Source: Hymenobacter citatus (lineage in GTDB: Bacteria; Bacteroidota; Bacteroidia; Cytophagales; Hymenobacteraceae). Taken from it: 64,000 nucleotides of DNA. This document shows, in pieces, positions 1 to 7,795 of this stretch. The notes under the pieces are model-generated. The model was not told where the DNA came from and ran no database searches. It worked only from the letters and a program-made list of their open reading frames with translations. Position 1 is the first letter of the stretch. Every line of letters starts with the position of its first letter. The stretch is taken from positions 16,997 to 80,996 of the forward strand of contig NZ_JACSCY010000020.1 of the NCBI RefSeq assembly GCF_014333615.1. Reading direction: 5' to 3'. The translations under genes and the position numbers were made by a program.

Positions 1-120
1 CGCTCCTATCTCAGCCGGGGCTGGCTGCCGGCCTTAGTGGTCTGTTTGCTGATCTTTGGAATTATGTACTGGCTTATGCTGCCAATGCTGGGGCAAATGG
101 GTGGTGCCGCGCTGCCGTAG
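1..120 (+). CDS. C-terminal end of a membrane protein (partial)
   Basis: The window opens inside an open frame that runs from base 1 to a TAG at 118-120. The 39 visible residues hold one strongly hydrophobic stretch (LPALVVCLLIFGIMYWLMLP), which reads as a last transmembrane helix, followed by a short Gly/Ala tail. The start lies outside the window, so the family cannot be named. The AlkB-like gene follows after 10 bases on the same strand and may be co-transcribed. Confidence 0.5.
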   Translation, partial: RSYLSRGWLPALVVCLLIFGIMYWLMLPMLGQMGGAALP

Positions 121-130
121 CAGTCACTAC

Positions 131-748
131 ATGCCGCTCACGCTGCTGCCTCTACCCCACGCCGAAATCTGGCTCGACGAGCACTTCTTGCCGCTTGAGG
201 CTGCCTCTATGCTGCTACACGAGTTGGAGCAAACCATTAGGTGGCGCCAGGAAGCCATCCGGCTCTATGGGCGCGAGGTGCTACAGCCGCGCCTCACAGC
301 CTGGCACGGCGACTCGGCCGCTACTTACCGTTACTCAGGTCTTCAACTCACGCCCCAGCCTTGGACACCCGCGCTGCAAGAATTGCGCAAACAAGTAGAA
401 ACCGCTACCGGCGCCGCTTTCAACAGTGTACTACTCAACCTCTACCGCTATGGGCAGGATAGTATGGGATGGCACGCCGACGATGAGCCAGAACTAGGCC
501 CCGCACCCGTTATTGCTTCTCTGAGCCTGGGTGCTACCCGTCGTTTTCGGTTGCGCCCCCGCGATGCCCGCGAAATACCGCACGCTCCTCTTTCGCTCGA
601 TTTGCCCTCCGGCAGTTTGCTGGTGATGCGCGGCCCTACCCAACAACACTGGCTGCATGCCGTGCCGAAAACCGCCCGGCCCACGGACGCTCGCCTCAAC
701 CTGACCTTCCGGCTGATTGTAGATGCCGCGCAGACTCCGGCGGTTTAG
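131..748 (+). CDS. AlkB-like 2OG-Fe(II) dioxygenase (DNA/RNA alkylation repair)
   Basis: Predicted oxidative demethylase of alkylated bases, using Fe(II) and 2-oxoglutarate, acting in the cytoplasm. From the ATG at 131 the protein has 205 residues, the usual size of short ALKBH2-like bacterial members. Visible motifs are NLYRYGQDSMGWHADDE, with iron ligands H115 and D117, the distal histidine H176 in HWLHAVPK, and the 2OG-binding arginines in RLNLTFR (188-194). The frame is open upstream to 56, but that part overlaps the preceding gene and has no AlkB features, so the ATG at 131 is preferred. The TAG stop overlaps the end of a minus-strand small frame by two bases. Confidence 0.88.
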   Translation: MPLTLLPLPHAEIWLDEHFLPLEAASMLLHELEQTIRWRQEAIRLYGREVLQPRLTAWHGDSAATYRYSGLQLTPQPWTPALQELRKQVETATGAAFNSVLLNLYRYGQDSMGWHADDEPELGPAPVIASLSLGATRRFRLRPRDAREIPHAPLSLDLPSGSLLVMRGPTQQHWLHAVPKTARPTDARLNLTFRLIVDAAQTPAV

Positions 749-1002
749 TAGCGGATTTCCGGGTGGCCGAAGAGGTTGACGTCTACATCTTCGCCAATGC
801 TATAGGTGCCAACTTGTAGCTGGTCGCTTGCTAACTGCAAGCGCGCAGATGGCGTTTTTGAGGTGGAAGACTGCTGGTCTTCTGCGAGTAGGGCGGTCCA
901 GATCATAGCTGACCACGTGAGGTACGTAGCAGCCAGCGACGAGTAGCCGTGTTGCACGGGGCGATAAGCAGTCTTGGAAACACAGAGAGTAGAAACGAGC
1001 AT
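745..1002 (-). CDS. Small hypothetical protein
   Basis: An 85-residue frame on the minus strand fills most of the 430-base gap between the AlkB-like gene and kmo. Its composition is plausible for a protein (polar, Ser/Thr/Gln-rich middle, C-terminus VDVNLFGHPEIRY), and the frame ends within two bases of the AlkB stop in a convergent arrangement. No family or motif is recognised. An overlapping minus frame at 800-1036 is less attractive because it is Cys/Arg/Phe-rich and has no natural boundary. The rest of the gap (1003-1178) holds only the kmo leader, including a TACCTTCG box at about 1144 that resembles the Bacteroidetes -7 element. Confidence 0.4.
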   Translation of the reverse strand: MLVSTLCVSKTAYRPVQHGYSSLAATYLTWSAMIWTALLAEDQQSSTSKTPSARLQLASDQLQVGTYSIGEDVDVNLFGHPEIRY

Positions 1003-1178
1003 AGAAGTAGGGCAAGAAGAGCATCGTATAATGCAACCTTACGATGCACCCTAAGAACCTGGATTTTGTGCAAGCCTAAATAAATTGCCCTGCTCGACAG
1101 ACAGCGTTTCTTAGCCGACGAACAACGCTATTCCGTAACCGTTTACCTTCGCTACTTCATTCTTTTTTTGTCGTGTCT

Positions 1179-2552
1179 ATGTTTGCTCCCGCTCCTGCCA
1201 CCCCCTCCGAGCCGCTCACCATCATGGGCGGAGGTCTGGTAGGCTCCCTACTTGCCCTCTACCTGGCGCGGCGGGGCCATCAGGTGGCTATTTACGAGCG
1301 TCGGCCCGACCCACGCTACCAGGAAGCGGCCGAGGGGCGCTCTATCAACCTGGCTCTCTCAGACCGGGGCTGGCGGGCACTGGAAGGCATCGGCGTACAG
1401 GAAGCGGTGCGCCAGGTAGCCCTACCCCTCTACAAACGCGCTATGCACAGCGTGGAGGGCAAGCTCACCTACCAGGCCTACGGGCAGGAAAATCAAGCTA
1501 TTTACTCCGTTTCGCGCGATGGTCTTAATCGCACCCTGCTCGATCTGGCCGAGGCGCACCCCAATATCAGCCTGCACTTCAACCAGCGGTGCCTGGAGGT
1601 AGACCTGCGCCGGCGCCAGCTTACCCTGCGCGATACCACCACCCAACAGACGCACGTGCTCACCTACCATCGCCTGTTTGGCACCGATGGAGCTTTTTCG
1701 GCGGTGCGCGGGGCCATGCAGAAAACGGACCGCTTCAATTACGCGCAGAGCTACCTGGAGTACGGCTACAAGGAATTGCAGATTGCGGCCGACGCAGCCG
1801 GCAACTGGCAGCTCGATAAAGAAGCACTCCACATCTGGCCGCGCGGGCAGTACATGATGATTGCCCTGCCCAACCTCGACGGCTCATTCAACTGCACTCT
1901 ATTTTTTCCCTACGAAGGCGAAACTTCCTTTGCTTCCCTGCAAACGCCTACCCAGGTGCAGGACTTTTTTGAGCGTGTATTTCCCGATGCGGTACCGCTT
2001 ATGCCGGATCTGCTGACCGAGTTTGCCCAGCACCCTACCAGCTCGCTCGTGACGGTGCGCTGCTACCCGTGGTCGTACCAGGGCGAAGTGGTGCTAATCG
2101 GGGATGCCTCGCACGCCATTGTGCCGTTTTACGGCCAAGGCATGAACGCCGGTTTCGAGGATTGCACCGTGCTCGACCAATTGCTGACGGAGTTTGAGAG
2201 TGACTGGAACACGGTCTTTGCCGAGTTTGAGCGCCGCCGCAAGCCCGATGCCGACGCTATGGCCGACCTGGCGGTGTATAACTTCCAGGAGATGCGCGAC
2301 CGGGTAGCCGACCCGCGCTTTCTGCTGCAAAAGAAAATCGAGAGCAAAATATCCGCGCAGTACCCCGATCAGTGGCTGCCGCTGTACTCGCAGGTTACGT
2401 TCTCGCACACGCCCTATGCCGAGGCCCTGGCCAACGGCACCCGCCAGGAGCGCATCATGCAGCGCCTGATGCCGCTCATTCAAACAGAGGCCGACTACGA
2501 TACGCCCGCCGTGCAAGCGCTGGTACAGCAGGAAATGGCTCGCTTAGTATAG
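1179..2552 (+). CDS. kmo: Kynurenine 3-monooxygenase
   Basis: FAD- and NADPH-dependent hydroxylase turning L-kynurenine into 3-hydroxykynurenine, a step of tryptophan breakdown and of the eukaryote-like route to NAD found in some Bacteroidetes. The N-terminus carries the FAD dinucleotide fold (MGGGLVGSLLALYLARRG, then an acidic YERRPD). The second FAD motif GDASHAIVPFYGQGMNAGFED lies around residues 308-328, with ASHA and P-x-x-GQG as in KMO. About 457 residues is the normal length. The ATG at 1179 is used; a GTG six bases upstream is the alternative. No kynureninase or 3-hydroxyanthranilate dioxygenase lies nearby, so the rest of the pathway must be elsewhere. Confidence 0.92.
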   Translation: MFAPAPATPSEPLTIMGGGLVGSLLALYLARRGHQVAIYERRPDPRYQEAAEGRSINLALSDRGWRALEGIGVQEAVRQVALPLYKRAMHSVEGKLTYQAYGQENQAIYSVSRDGLNRTLLDLAEAHPNISLHFNQRCLEVDLRRRQLTLRDTTTQQTHVLTYHRLFGTDGAFSAVRGAMQKTDRFNYAQSYLEYGYKELQIAADAAGNWQLDKEALHIWPRGQYMMIALPNLDGSFNCTLFFPYEGETSFASLQTPTQVQDFFERVFPDAVPLMPDLLTEFAQHPTSSLVTVRCYPWSYQGEVVLIGDASHAIVPFYGQGMNAGFEDCTVLDQLLTEFESDWNTVFAEFERRRKPDADAMADLAVYNFQEMRDRVADPRFLLQKKIESKISAQYPDQWLPLYSQVTFSHTPYAEALANGTRQERIMQRLMPLIQTEADYDTPAVQALVQQEMARLV

Positions 2553-2816
2553 TCGCTCTTTTTCAGGAGCTGTTCGGAAAATCGTCAGAATCCTGCCAGA
2601 CCGTTCTATCATCTTCCCAGTAGGCAGCAAAACAAATAGGATTTTTTTCTTCCTAGAAGCTGTACCGCGCCATATAATTTTGGCCGGTTAATTGCAACTA
2701 TGTTTGTGATTGACAATCAGTTTTCTCGCTGAAACGTCCTCTTTTCTAGGTGAAGCGTACCTTTACCCAGCCAATTGTTTATTGACTGCTACTCCTACGT
2801 GTAGTTTATTTGCCAT

Positions 2817-3545
2817 ATGCCCACTACCCCCACATTCTCCTGCCTCATTGTGGATGACGACCCCATCAACCGCCTGACGCTGGAGCATTACATTTCCCTC
2901 ACGGATTCGCTCTCACTCACAGCCTCACTCACTGATGGTCTGGAGGGGCTGACCTTCTTTCGCAATGGTAATCAGGTAGATATTCTATTTCTGGACGTGC
3001 AGATGCCCCAGCTTAGTGGCCTGGAGTTGCTGCGCGTGCTCCCCAATCCTCCCTTGGTTATCCTAACCACTGCGCACGAAGATTTTGCCGTCGACGCCTT
3101 CAATCTGCAAGTGACCGATTACCTGGTGAAGCCCTTCGACTACGCCCGTTTCAGCCGGGCCGTGCAGCGGGCGCAGCTGCAAGCCGGCGCCCTAGCCCAA
3201 GCCACGGCTACGCAGGCACCATCCCTCCCCGATTCCGACCTGTTTGTGAAGGTCAACAACAAGATGGTGCGCATCAATTTCGATGATGTGCTCTACGTAG
3301 AAGCGCTATCTGACTACGTTATCATCGTGACCGACAAGCAGAAGCACATTGTATATACCACACTCAAGGCCTTCGTAGAGCGCCTACCCTTCGACCATTT
3401 TGTGCGCGTGCACCGCTCCTATATCCTGAATCTACGGCGGGTAGAGGCTATCGAAAACAACATGGCGCTGATGCCCGGCGGCCAGGAAGTGCCCATCAGC
3501 AAATCCTATCAGGACATCGTTTTCCGGAAAATCAACCGCATCTAG
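2817..3545 (+). CDS. LytTR-family response regulator
   Basis: Two-domain transcription regulator of 242 residues. The receiver domain spans about 8-125, with the acidic pocket DDD near residue 14 and phospho-acceptor D60 in DILFLDVQMP, the Thr/Ala switch at TTAHE and the lysine in LVKPFD. A LytTR DNA-binding domain follows from about 142 to 240 (VKVNNKMVRINFDDVLYVEA...FVRVHRSYILNL). This architecture is typical of AgrA/LytR-type regulators in Bacteroidetes, which usually pair with a histidine kinase of the His_kinase/YehU class. The hybrid kinase that converges on it is of a different class and need not be its partner. The 264-base gap upstream holds no other gene. Confidence 0.93.
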   Translation: MPTTPTFSCLIVDDDPINRLTLEHYISLTDSLSLTASLTDGLEGLTFFRNGNQVDILFLDVQMPQLSGLELLRVLPNPPLVILTTAHEDFAVDAFNLQVTDYLVKPFDYARFSRAVQRAQLQAGALAQATATQAPSLPDSDLFVKVNNKMVRINFDDVLYVEALSDYVIIVTDKQKHIVYTTLKAFVERLPFDHFVRVHRSYILNLRRVEAIENNMALMPGGQEVPISKSYQDIVFRKINRI

Positions 3546-3560
3546 CACTACAAGGCTATA

Positions 3561-3602
3561 GCAAAAAGGGCCGTCTCAGTATATTGAGACGGCCCTTTTT
3601 GC
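3561..3602. terminator. Bidirectional terminator between response regulator and hybrid kinase
   Basis: Perfect 18-bp inverted repeat (arms 3561-3578 and 3585-3602, 6-base loop) with an A-run on the left side and a T-run on the right side of the GC stem. It sits between two convergent stop codons, so it can end transcription from both sides. Confidence 0.9.
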
Positions 3603-3623
3603 TAGGTAGTACTCCTTGCTTAC

Positions 3624-6600
3624 CTAATACCCGGCAGCCTGCAACTCGGCTACCACCGCTGCGGTAGTAGTCAGGAGTGTGGTAGCCGCAGCCTGCAAAG
3701 TTACTTCTGCGGGGCGGTTGGTGGGAGATGCGTGGGGGTAGGACTCCAGCAAGCGCACCGGTTCCTCGGCGGCTGTCACGGCCAGCAACTTCAGCGTAGG
3801 TTTCAGGCGGTGCGCTATCTCGGCGGCCGTGGTCCAGTCGGATACGGTGGCGGCTGTCTGCAGCTGGTCGAGGGCAGGCGGGGTATGTTGCAGGAAAGTT
3901 GTGAGGATCTTGCGCACGAAGTTCTCACTGCCGTGCGCCGCTTCCTGCAACTGCGCCAGGTGGTAGAGCGGCGCAACGGGCGCACTGCGCACGGCCGCTA
4001 CCTCAGCCGCGGCCTCCACCGTACGGCCCAGCTGCGCTGCAATCTTCAAAAATAAGTCGCGCTCCTCGAAGGGCTTGAGCAGGTAGTCGTTGATGCCAGC
4101 CTTTTGGTACACCTCGTGGTCGGAGCGCATGGCATTAGCCGTGAGCGCAATAACGGGTAGCACGGCTTTCAGTGGGTCGGCGTGCTGCCGGAGCAGGCGG
4201 GTGGCATCCAGGCCACTCATGCCGGGCATCTGAATGTCCATCAGCACCACGTCGTACATGTGCTGGTCCAGGAGTGCCAGGGCTTCTGGGCCACTGTCGG
4301 CGGCATCTACCTCGAAGCCCCAGCCTTGCAGAATCAGCAGGGCCAGTTGCTGGTTCACGGGGTGGTCTTCTACCAGCAGCACCCGCGTGCCGCGTAGCGT
4401 GGCATAGTCGGGTAGGGCGGGCTCGGCGGCCAGGGCCGTTTGCTGGGCTTTGGGCAGCGTGAGCACCAAAAAGAACGTGCTGCCGCGGCCGGGTGTACTC
4501 TCCACCCACAGGCGCCCACCCAGTTGTTCCGACAAGCGCCGGCTGATGGTGAGGCCCAGCCCCGTGCCCCCAAAGCGGCGGGTGGTATCGGTATAGGCCT
4601 GCCGGAAGCTCTCAAAAATGGCTTCCTGCTTTTCGGCCGGAATGCCAATACCGGTGTCGGTCACCTGAAACTCAATGCTGAGCTTCTCGGGAGAGTCGTG
4701 CAGCACGCGGCCGGTCAGCTCCACAAAGCCCCGGTCCGTGAACTTGATAGCGTTGCTGAGCAGATTCAGCAACACCTGATTCAGACGGAAGGGGTCGCCT
4801 ATTACCACGGGCTCCGGGAGGGTAGGCGGCTCTATAAAGAAGCGAATGCGCTTTTCCTCGGCCTTGTATGCCAGCGTTTGGGCAGCCCCGCGAATCGACT
4901 CGATGATATCAAAGGGAATTTCTTCCAAATGCAGCTGCCCCGACTCAATTTTGGCAATATCCAGCACATCATTGATAACCGCCAGCAAGTGCCGCCCGGA
5001 GCTTTGGATGATGTTGAGGTGGTTGCGCTGCGCCTCCTGCAACTCCGTTTTGGCCAGCAGCCCGGCCATACCCAGAATCCCGTTGATAGGCGTGCGAATC
5101 TCGTGGCTCATGTTGGCCAGGAAATTTTCCTTGGCCTGCGCCGATTCCTCGGCCGCCTCTTTGGCCCGCTTCAACTCCTTTTCCATCAGGATGCGGTCCG
5201 TTACGTCTTGCCCGTAGGCAATTACGTAGGGTTCCTGGCCGGCCTCGTCTACCAAGGAGTTGTTATAGAGAATAAAGCGCCGCTCTCCTGTGCGCGAAAC
5301 CAGCGTCATCACGCCTCCCAGCTCGCGTTGTTGCGCAATAGTAGTGAGGTAGGCGCCCATATCGGCGTGTAGCTCAGCCGGCGACACCAAGTGCAGCGAC
5401 TGCCCGATTATCTCCTCGGCCGGGTAGCCCACTACGGCCGCCGCCGTGGGGTTAATGGTCAGAATCCGGCCCTGTAAGTCGTGCGTGCAGATGAGCGCCT
5501 GGCTGAACTGCATCAAGTCGCGGTATTGTTTTTCGCTACGTATCAGCGTTTCGCGGGCTGTGCGTGCTTCCGTAATATCCGTACTGACGCCTAAAACGCT
5601 CACTGTGCCATCGGCACGGCGCAAAGGACGCTTCACAGAGCGTAGCCAACGGATTTCGCCGTTCCGCAGCGTTACGGATACCTCCACGGTTTGCTCTTGC
5701 TCCGTTGTAATAATCTGAAGGTCATCTTGCACCACACGTTGCAGCTCGCGCCAGATGGCTAGGTCTTCGGGGGCTACCTCTGCCTCCGCTAAACCCACCA
5801 GCTCAATGTGCTTGGTGTTCTGCACGAAATCCCTCATTGATTGATTCATGAAGGAAATCTTTGTGTTGATATCGCGCACGAAGATGTAGTCGGGCACCGT
5901 GTTTACTACCTGTTGCACAAAGGCTTGCTCCTCTTGCAGGCGGGCTTCGCTTTCCCGCAATCGGTTTTCGGCTAGGTAGCGCTCCGTGATATCGAGGCCA
6001 TAGCCCAGCATGAGGCGCAGAGAACCGTCGGGATTGTATACGGGCAGCATGTTGCGCAGTGCCCGGCGCTGGCCCTGCGGACTCTCCAACGACTCCTCCC
6101 ACTGCACAGCCTGCCCGGTAGCCAACGCTTGCTCGAAACGAGCGTGGCGCACTTTGGCCAGCTCCACGGGGCGCTGCCGATACTCACAGAACTCGAAGTC
6201 GTTGCGGCCAATAATCCATTCGCGCACTTCCTGGCTGGCAATAGCCGCCGGATTCAGGAACAGGTAGCGATGCTCGGGGTCGAACACGGCCACATCTACC
6301 GGCAACAGGTTCAGAACCGTTTCGTAGAACTCGCGTTGCTGTTGCAGCCGCCGTTCGGCATCTTTGCCCTGGGTGATGTCGGTGAGGTAAACATCAGCGT
6401 ACTGCTCGTTGCAGGAAGGCACCACAAACAGCAGGTAGTGGTTGAGCTTCAATGCTATTTCCTGCTGCACTACCTTGTCGCTCGCCAGGGCCTGCCCGAT
6501 GGCTTGCTGCACCAGCTCCTCCAATTGCGGTAGCACACCTGCCTCTTCTTCACGTTGCCGCAGATTTTCGGCCGCTTGGTTTAGGAAGAGTGTTTCGGCG

Positions 6601-6794
6601 GTAGCGCTCAGGCGCCACACCGGGTTGGGGTTACGTCTGGGAAGCTGCCCCAGGTCGAGGGTAGGAGAAGTGGGGGCGCAAAGCTGCTCCAGCTCTGCTA
6701 TACGCTGCTCGGCAAGCTGCCGAGCGGCGCGTTCCTGCTGCAATTGCGCCAGCAGCTCGGCCGTTGTAAGATCAGAAGTAGAGGAAGAAGCCAT
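3624..6794 (-). CDS. Hybrid sensor histidine kinase (PAS x3, HisKA, HATPase, REC, Hpt)
   Basis: Large phosphorelay sensor of 1056 residues without an obvious transmembrane segment, so probably cytoplasmic. Order: an N-terminal coiled coil (10-40) and a degenerate PAS-like part (55-145), PAS domains at about 150-270, 290-410 and 420-535, HisKA with phospho-accepting H564 in NMSHEIRTPINGILG, HATPase with N-box NLLSNAIKFTD and G-boxes DTGIGIP and GGTGLGL, a receiver domain with D853 in DVVLMDIQMPGMSG, and a C-terminal Hpt domain with H995 in AEIAHRLKP. The complete His-Asp-His relay in one chain means the final partner is probably a separate response regulator. The gene converges on the LytTR regulator across a shared terminator. 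Confidence 0.95.
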   Translation of the reverse strand: MASSSTSDLTTAELLAQLQQERAARQLAEQRIAELEQLCAPTSPTLDLGQLPRRNPNPVWRLSATAETLFLNQAAENLRQREEEAGVLPQLEELVQQAIGQALASDKVVQQEIALKLNHYLLFVVPSCNEQYADVYLTDITQGKDAERRLQQQREFYETVLNLLPVDVAVFDPEHRYLFLNPAAIASQEVREWIIGRNDFEFCEYRQRPVELAKVRHARFEQALATGQAVQWEESLESPQGQRRALRNMLPVYNPDGSLRLMLGYGLDITERYLAENRLRESEARLQEEQAFVQQVVNTVPDYIFVRDINTKISFMNQSMRDFVQNTKHIELVGLAEAEVAPEDLAIWRELQRVVQDDLQIITTEQEQTVEVSVTLRNGEIRWLRSVKRPLRRADGTVSVLGVSTDITEARTARETLIRSEKQYRDLMQFSQALICTHDLQGRILTINPTAAAVVGYPAEEIIGQSLHLVSPAELHADMGAYLTTIAQQRELGGVMTLVSRTGERRFILYNNSLVDEAGQEPYVIAYGQDVTDRILMEKELKRAKEAAEESAQAKENFLANMSHEIRTPINGILGMAGLLAKTELQEAQRNHLNIIQSSGRHLLAVINDVLDIAKIESGQLHLEEIPFDIIESIRGAAQTLAYKAEEKRIRFFIEPPTLPEPVVIGDPFRLNQVLLNLLSNAIKFTDRGFVELTGRVLHDSPEKLSIEFQVTDTGIGIPAEKQEAIFESFRQAYTDTTRRFGGTGLGLTISRRLSEQLGGRLWVESTPGRGSTFFLVLTLPKAQQTALAAEPALPDYATLRGTRVLLVEDHPVNQQLALLILQGWGFEVDAADSGPEALALLDQHMYDVVLMDIQMPGMSGLDATRLLRQHADPLKAVLPVIALTANAMRSDHEVYQKAGINDYLLKPFEERDLFLKIAAQLGRTVEAAAEVAAVRSAPVAPLYHLAQLQEAAHGSENFVRKILTTFLQHTPPALDQLQTAATVSDWTTAAEIAHRLKPTLKLLAVTAAEEPVRLLESYPHASPTNRPAEVTLQAAATTLLTTTAAVVAELQAAGY

Positions 6795-6974
6795 GGCTAC
6801 AAGCAGACAAATACCGCGCCCGGAAGCAGGGCAGAAAATCGAATTTCAAGGATGATTTATTCGTTGAAGCGCAGGCAAAGTCATGTGTACCAACAGCCGC
6901 GCTACCCTCGATAAAGCTATAATACCAATGCTATTCTCCTGCTTTCTACAATCGCACAGTTCCGCTCCTACCCG

Positions 6975-7631
6975 CTAGGCCAGCGCCACCCCTACGCCTA
7001 CCCCCGCTACCAAACTCACGCCCAGAACCAGCCCAGCCCATACCTGGGCCGGCGTGTGAGACTGTAGCTGCAATCGGGCACTGAGCACAGCCCCCGCTAG
7101 CAAAAGGCTACCCAGCAGCCACCACAGTGCCTCTTGATCGGCAAGGCCGCTGAGCTGCAATAGAGCCAGCAGCCCCACGGCACCCCCCACACCCACGGCA
7201 TGGGCACTTATTTTCCAGCGCAATGAGATGAATAGCGTCAGCAGCACCGCCATGGCCATGCCTACCATCATATAGCGCAACAGGGCATCCAAGGCAAAGT
7301 CGGTATGCAAAAAAAACCAAGCCGCTACCCCAAAACTGATGGCCGCCGCCAGAAAAGGTAGAGTGCGCTGCCGCCTGTCGTATAGCTCCAGCGAGTCGAT
7401 AACCCCGGCCCAGTATAGCCCACCCGTGCAGAGGGTAGGCAGCAAGAAGGTAAACCCGAAAGCAACCGCTACTACCAGCCATCGGTCGGGCGGCAACGGG
7501 TAGAGCACTACGCCCGGCAATTGGTAGCAAACAATATAATAAAGATATGATGGGACCAGCAGCGGGTGAAAAATCACCGATAACGCCAAAGCCAGGGAGT
7601 TTTTCAACGGAACCGGATTAAAGCCGAACAC
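6975..7631 (-). CDS. PAP2-like integral membrane protein
   Basis: Membrane protein of 218 residues with about six hydrophobic helices. Three short segments resemble the phosphatase motifs of the PAP2 superfamily in the right order: DRRQRTLPF near residue 85, ISAHAVGVGG with H144, and SHTPAQVWAGLVLG with H192. The key Pro/Ser/Gly residues of motif 2 are altered (KISAH in place of PSGH), so activity on lipid phosphates is uncertain. The family is inferred from this motif pattern. It is followed on the same strand, upstream, by an inverted repeat and then rpoN, so it is probably transcribed on its own. Confidence 0.6.
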   Translation of the reverse strand: MFGFNPVPLKNSLALALSVIFHPLLVPSYLYYIVCYQLPGVVLYPLPPDRWLVVAVAFGFTFLLPTLCTGGLYWAGVIDSLELYDRRQRTLPFLAAAISFGVAAWFFLHTDFALDALLRYMMVGMAMAVLLTLFISLRWKISAHAVGVGGAVGLLALLQLSGLADQEALWWLLGSLLLAGAVLSARLQLQSHTPAQVWAGLVLGVSLVAGVGVGVALA

Positions 7632-7683
7632 GAATATAGGGCTCGAATCCTAAAAAAACAGGATAAAGTACAGATATCGAAAT

Positions 7684-7792
7684 AGTGAGATGGTGAAATG
7701 GTGAGATAGTGAGTTGATGTTCTGATGGTGCATTCTGCGCAAGCAGTGCAGCTAGAACGTCAATTCACTATCTCACCATTTCACCACTCACC
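7684..7792. repeat. Intergenic long inverted repeat (gtgaaatggtgag family)
   Basis: Arms of about 39 bases at 7684-7723 and 7754-7792 match with one indel and two mismatches, around a 30-base loop. The sequence is built from repeats of gtgagatggtgaaatggtgag. The right arm ends three bases before the rpoN stop codon. The same outer block recurs at 13813-14012, 40856-41028, 51358-51484 and 63919 onward. No coding potential is seen. Confidence 0.85.
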
Positions 7793-7795
7793 ATT

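Noticed and set aside
4440..5372. 310-residue open frame on the plus strand inside the hybrid kinase gene
   Set aside because: It is the antisense shadow of a strongly conserved kinase with clear catalytic motifs; the translated sequence has no domain and is typical of high-GC antisense frames.
2817..6794. Response regulator and hybrid kinase as a dedicated two-component pair
   Set aside because: They converge and are separated by a terminator, and LytTR regulators usually pair with a different kinase class; adjacency alone does not support the pairing.
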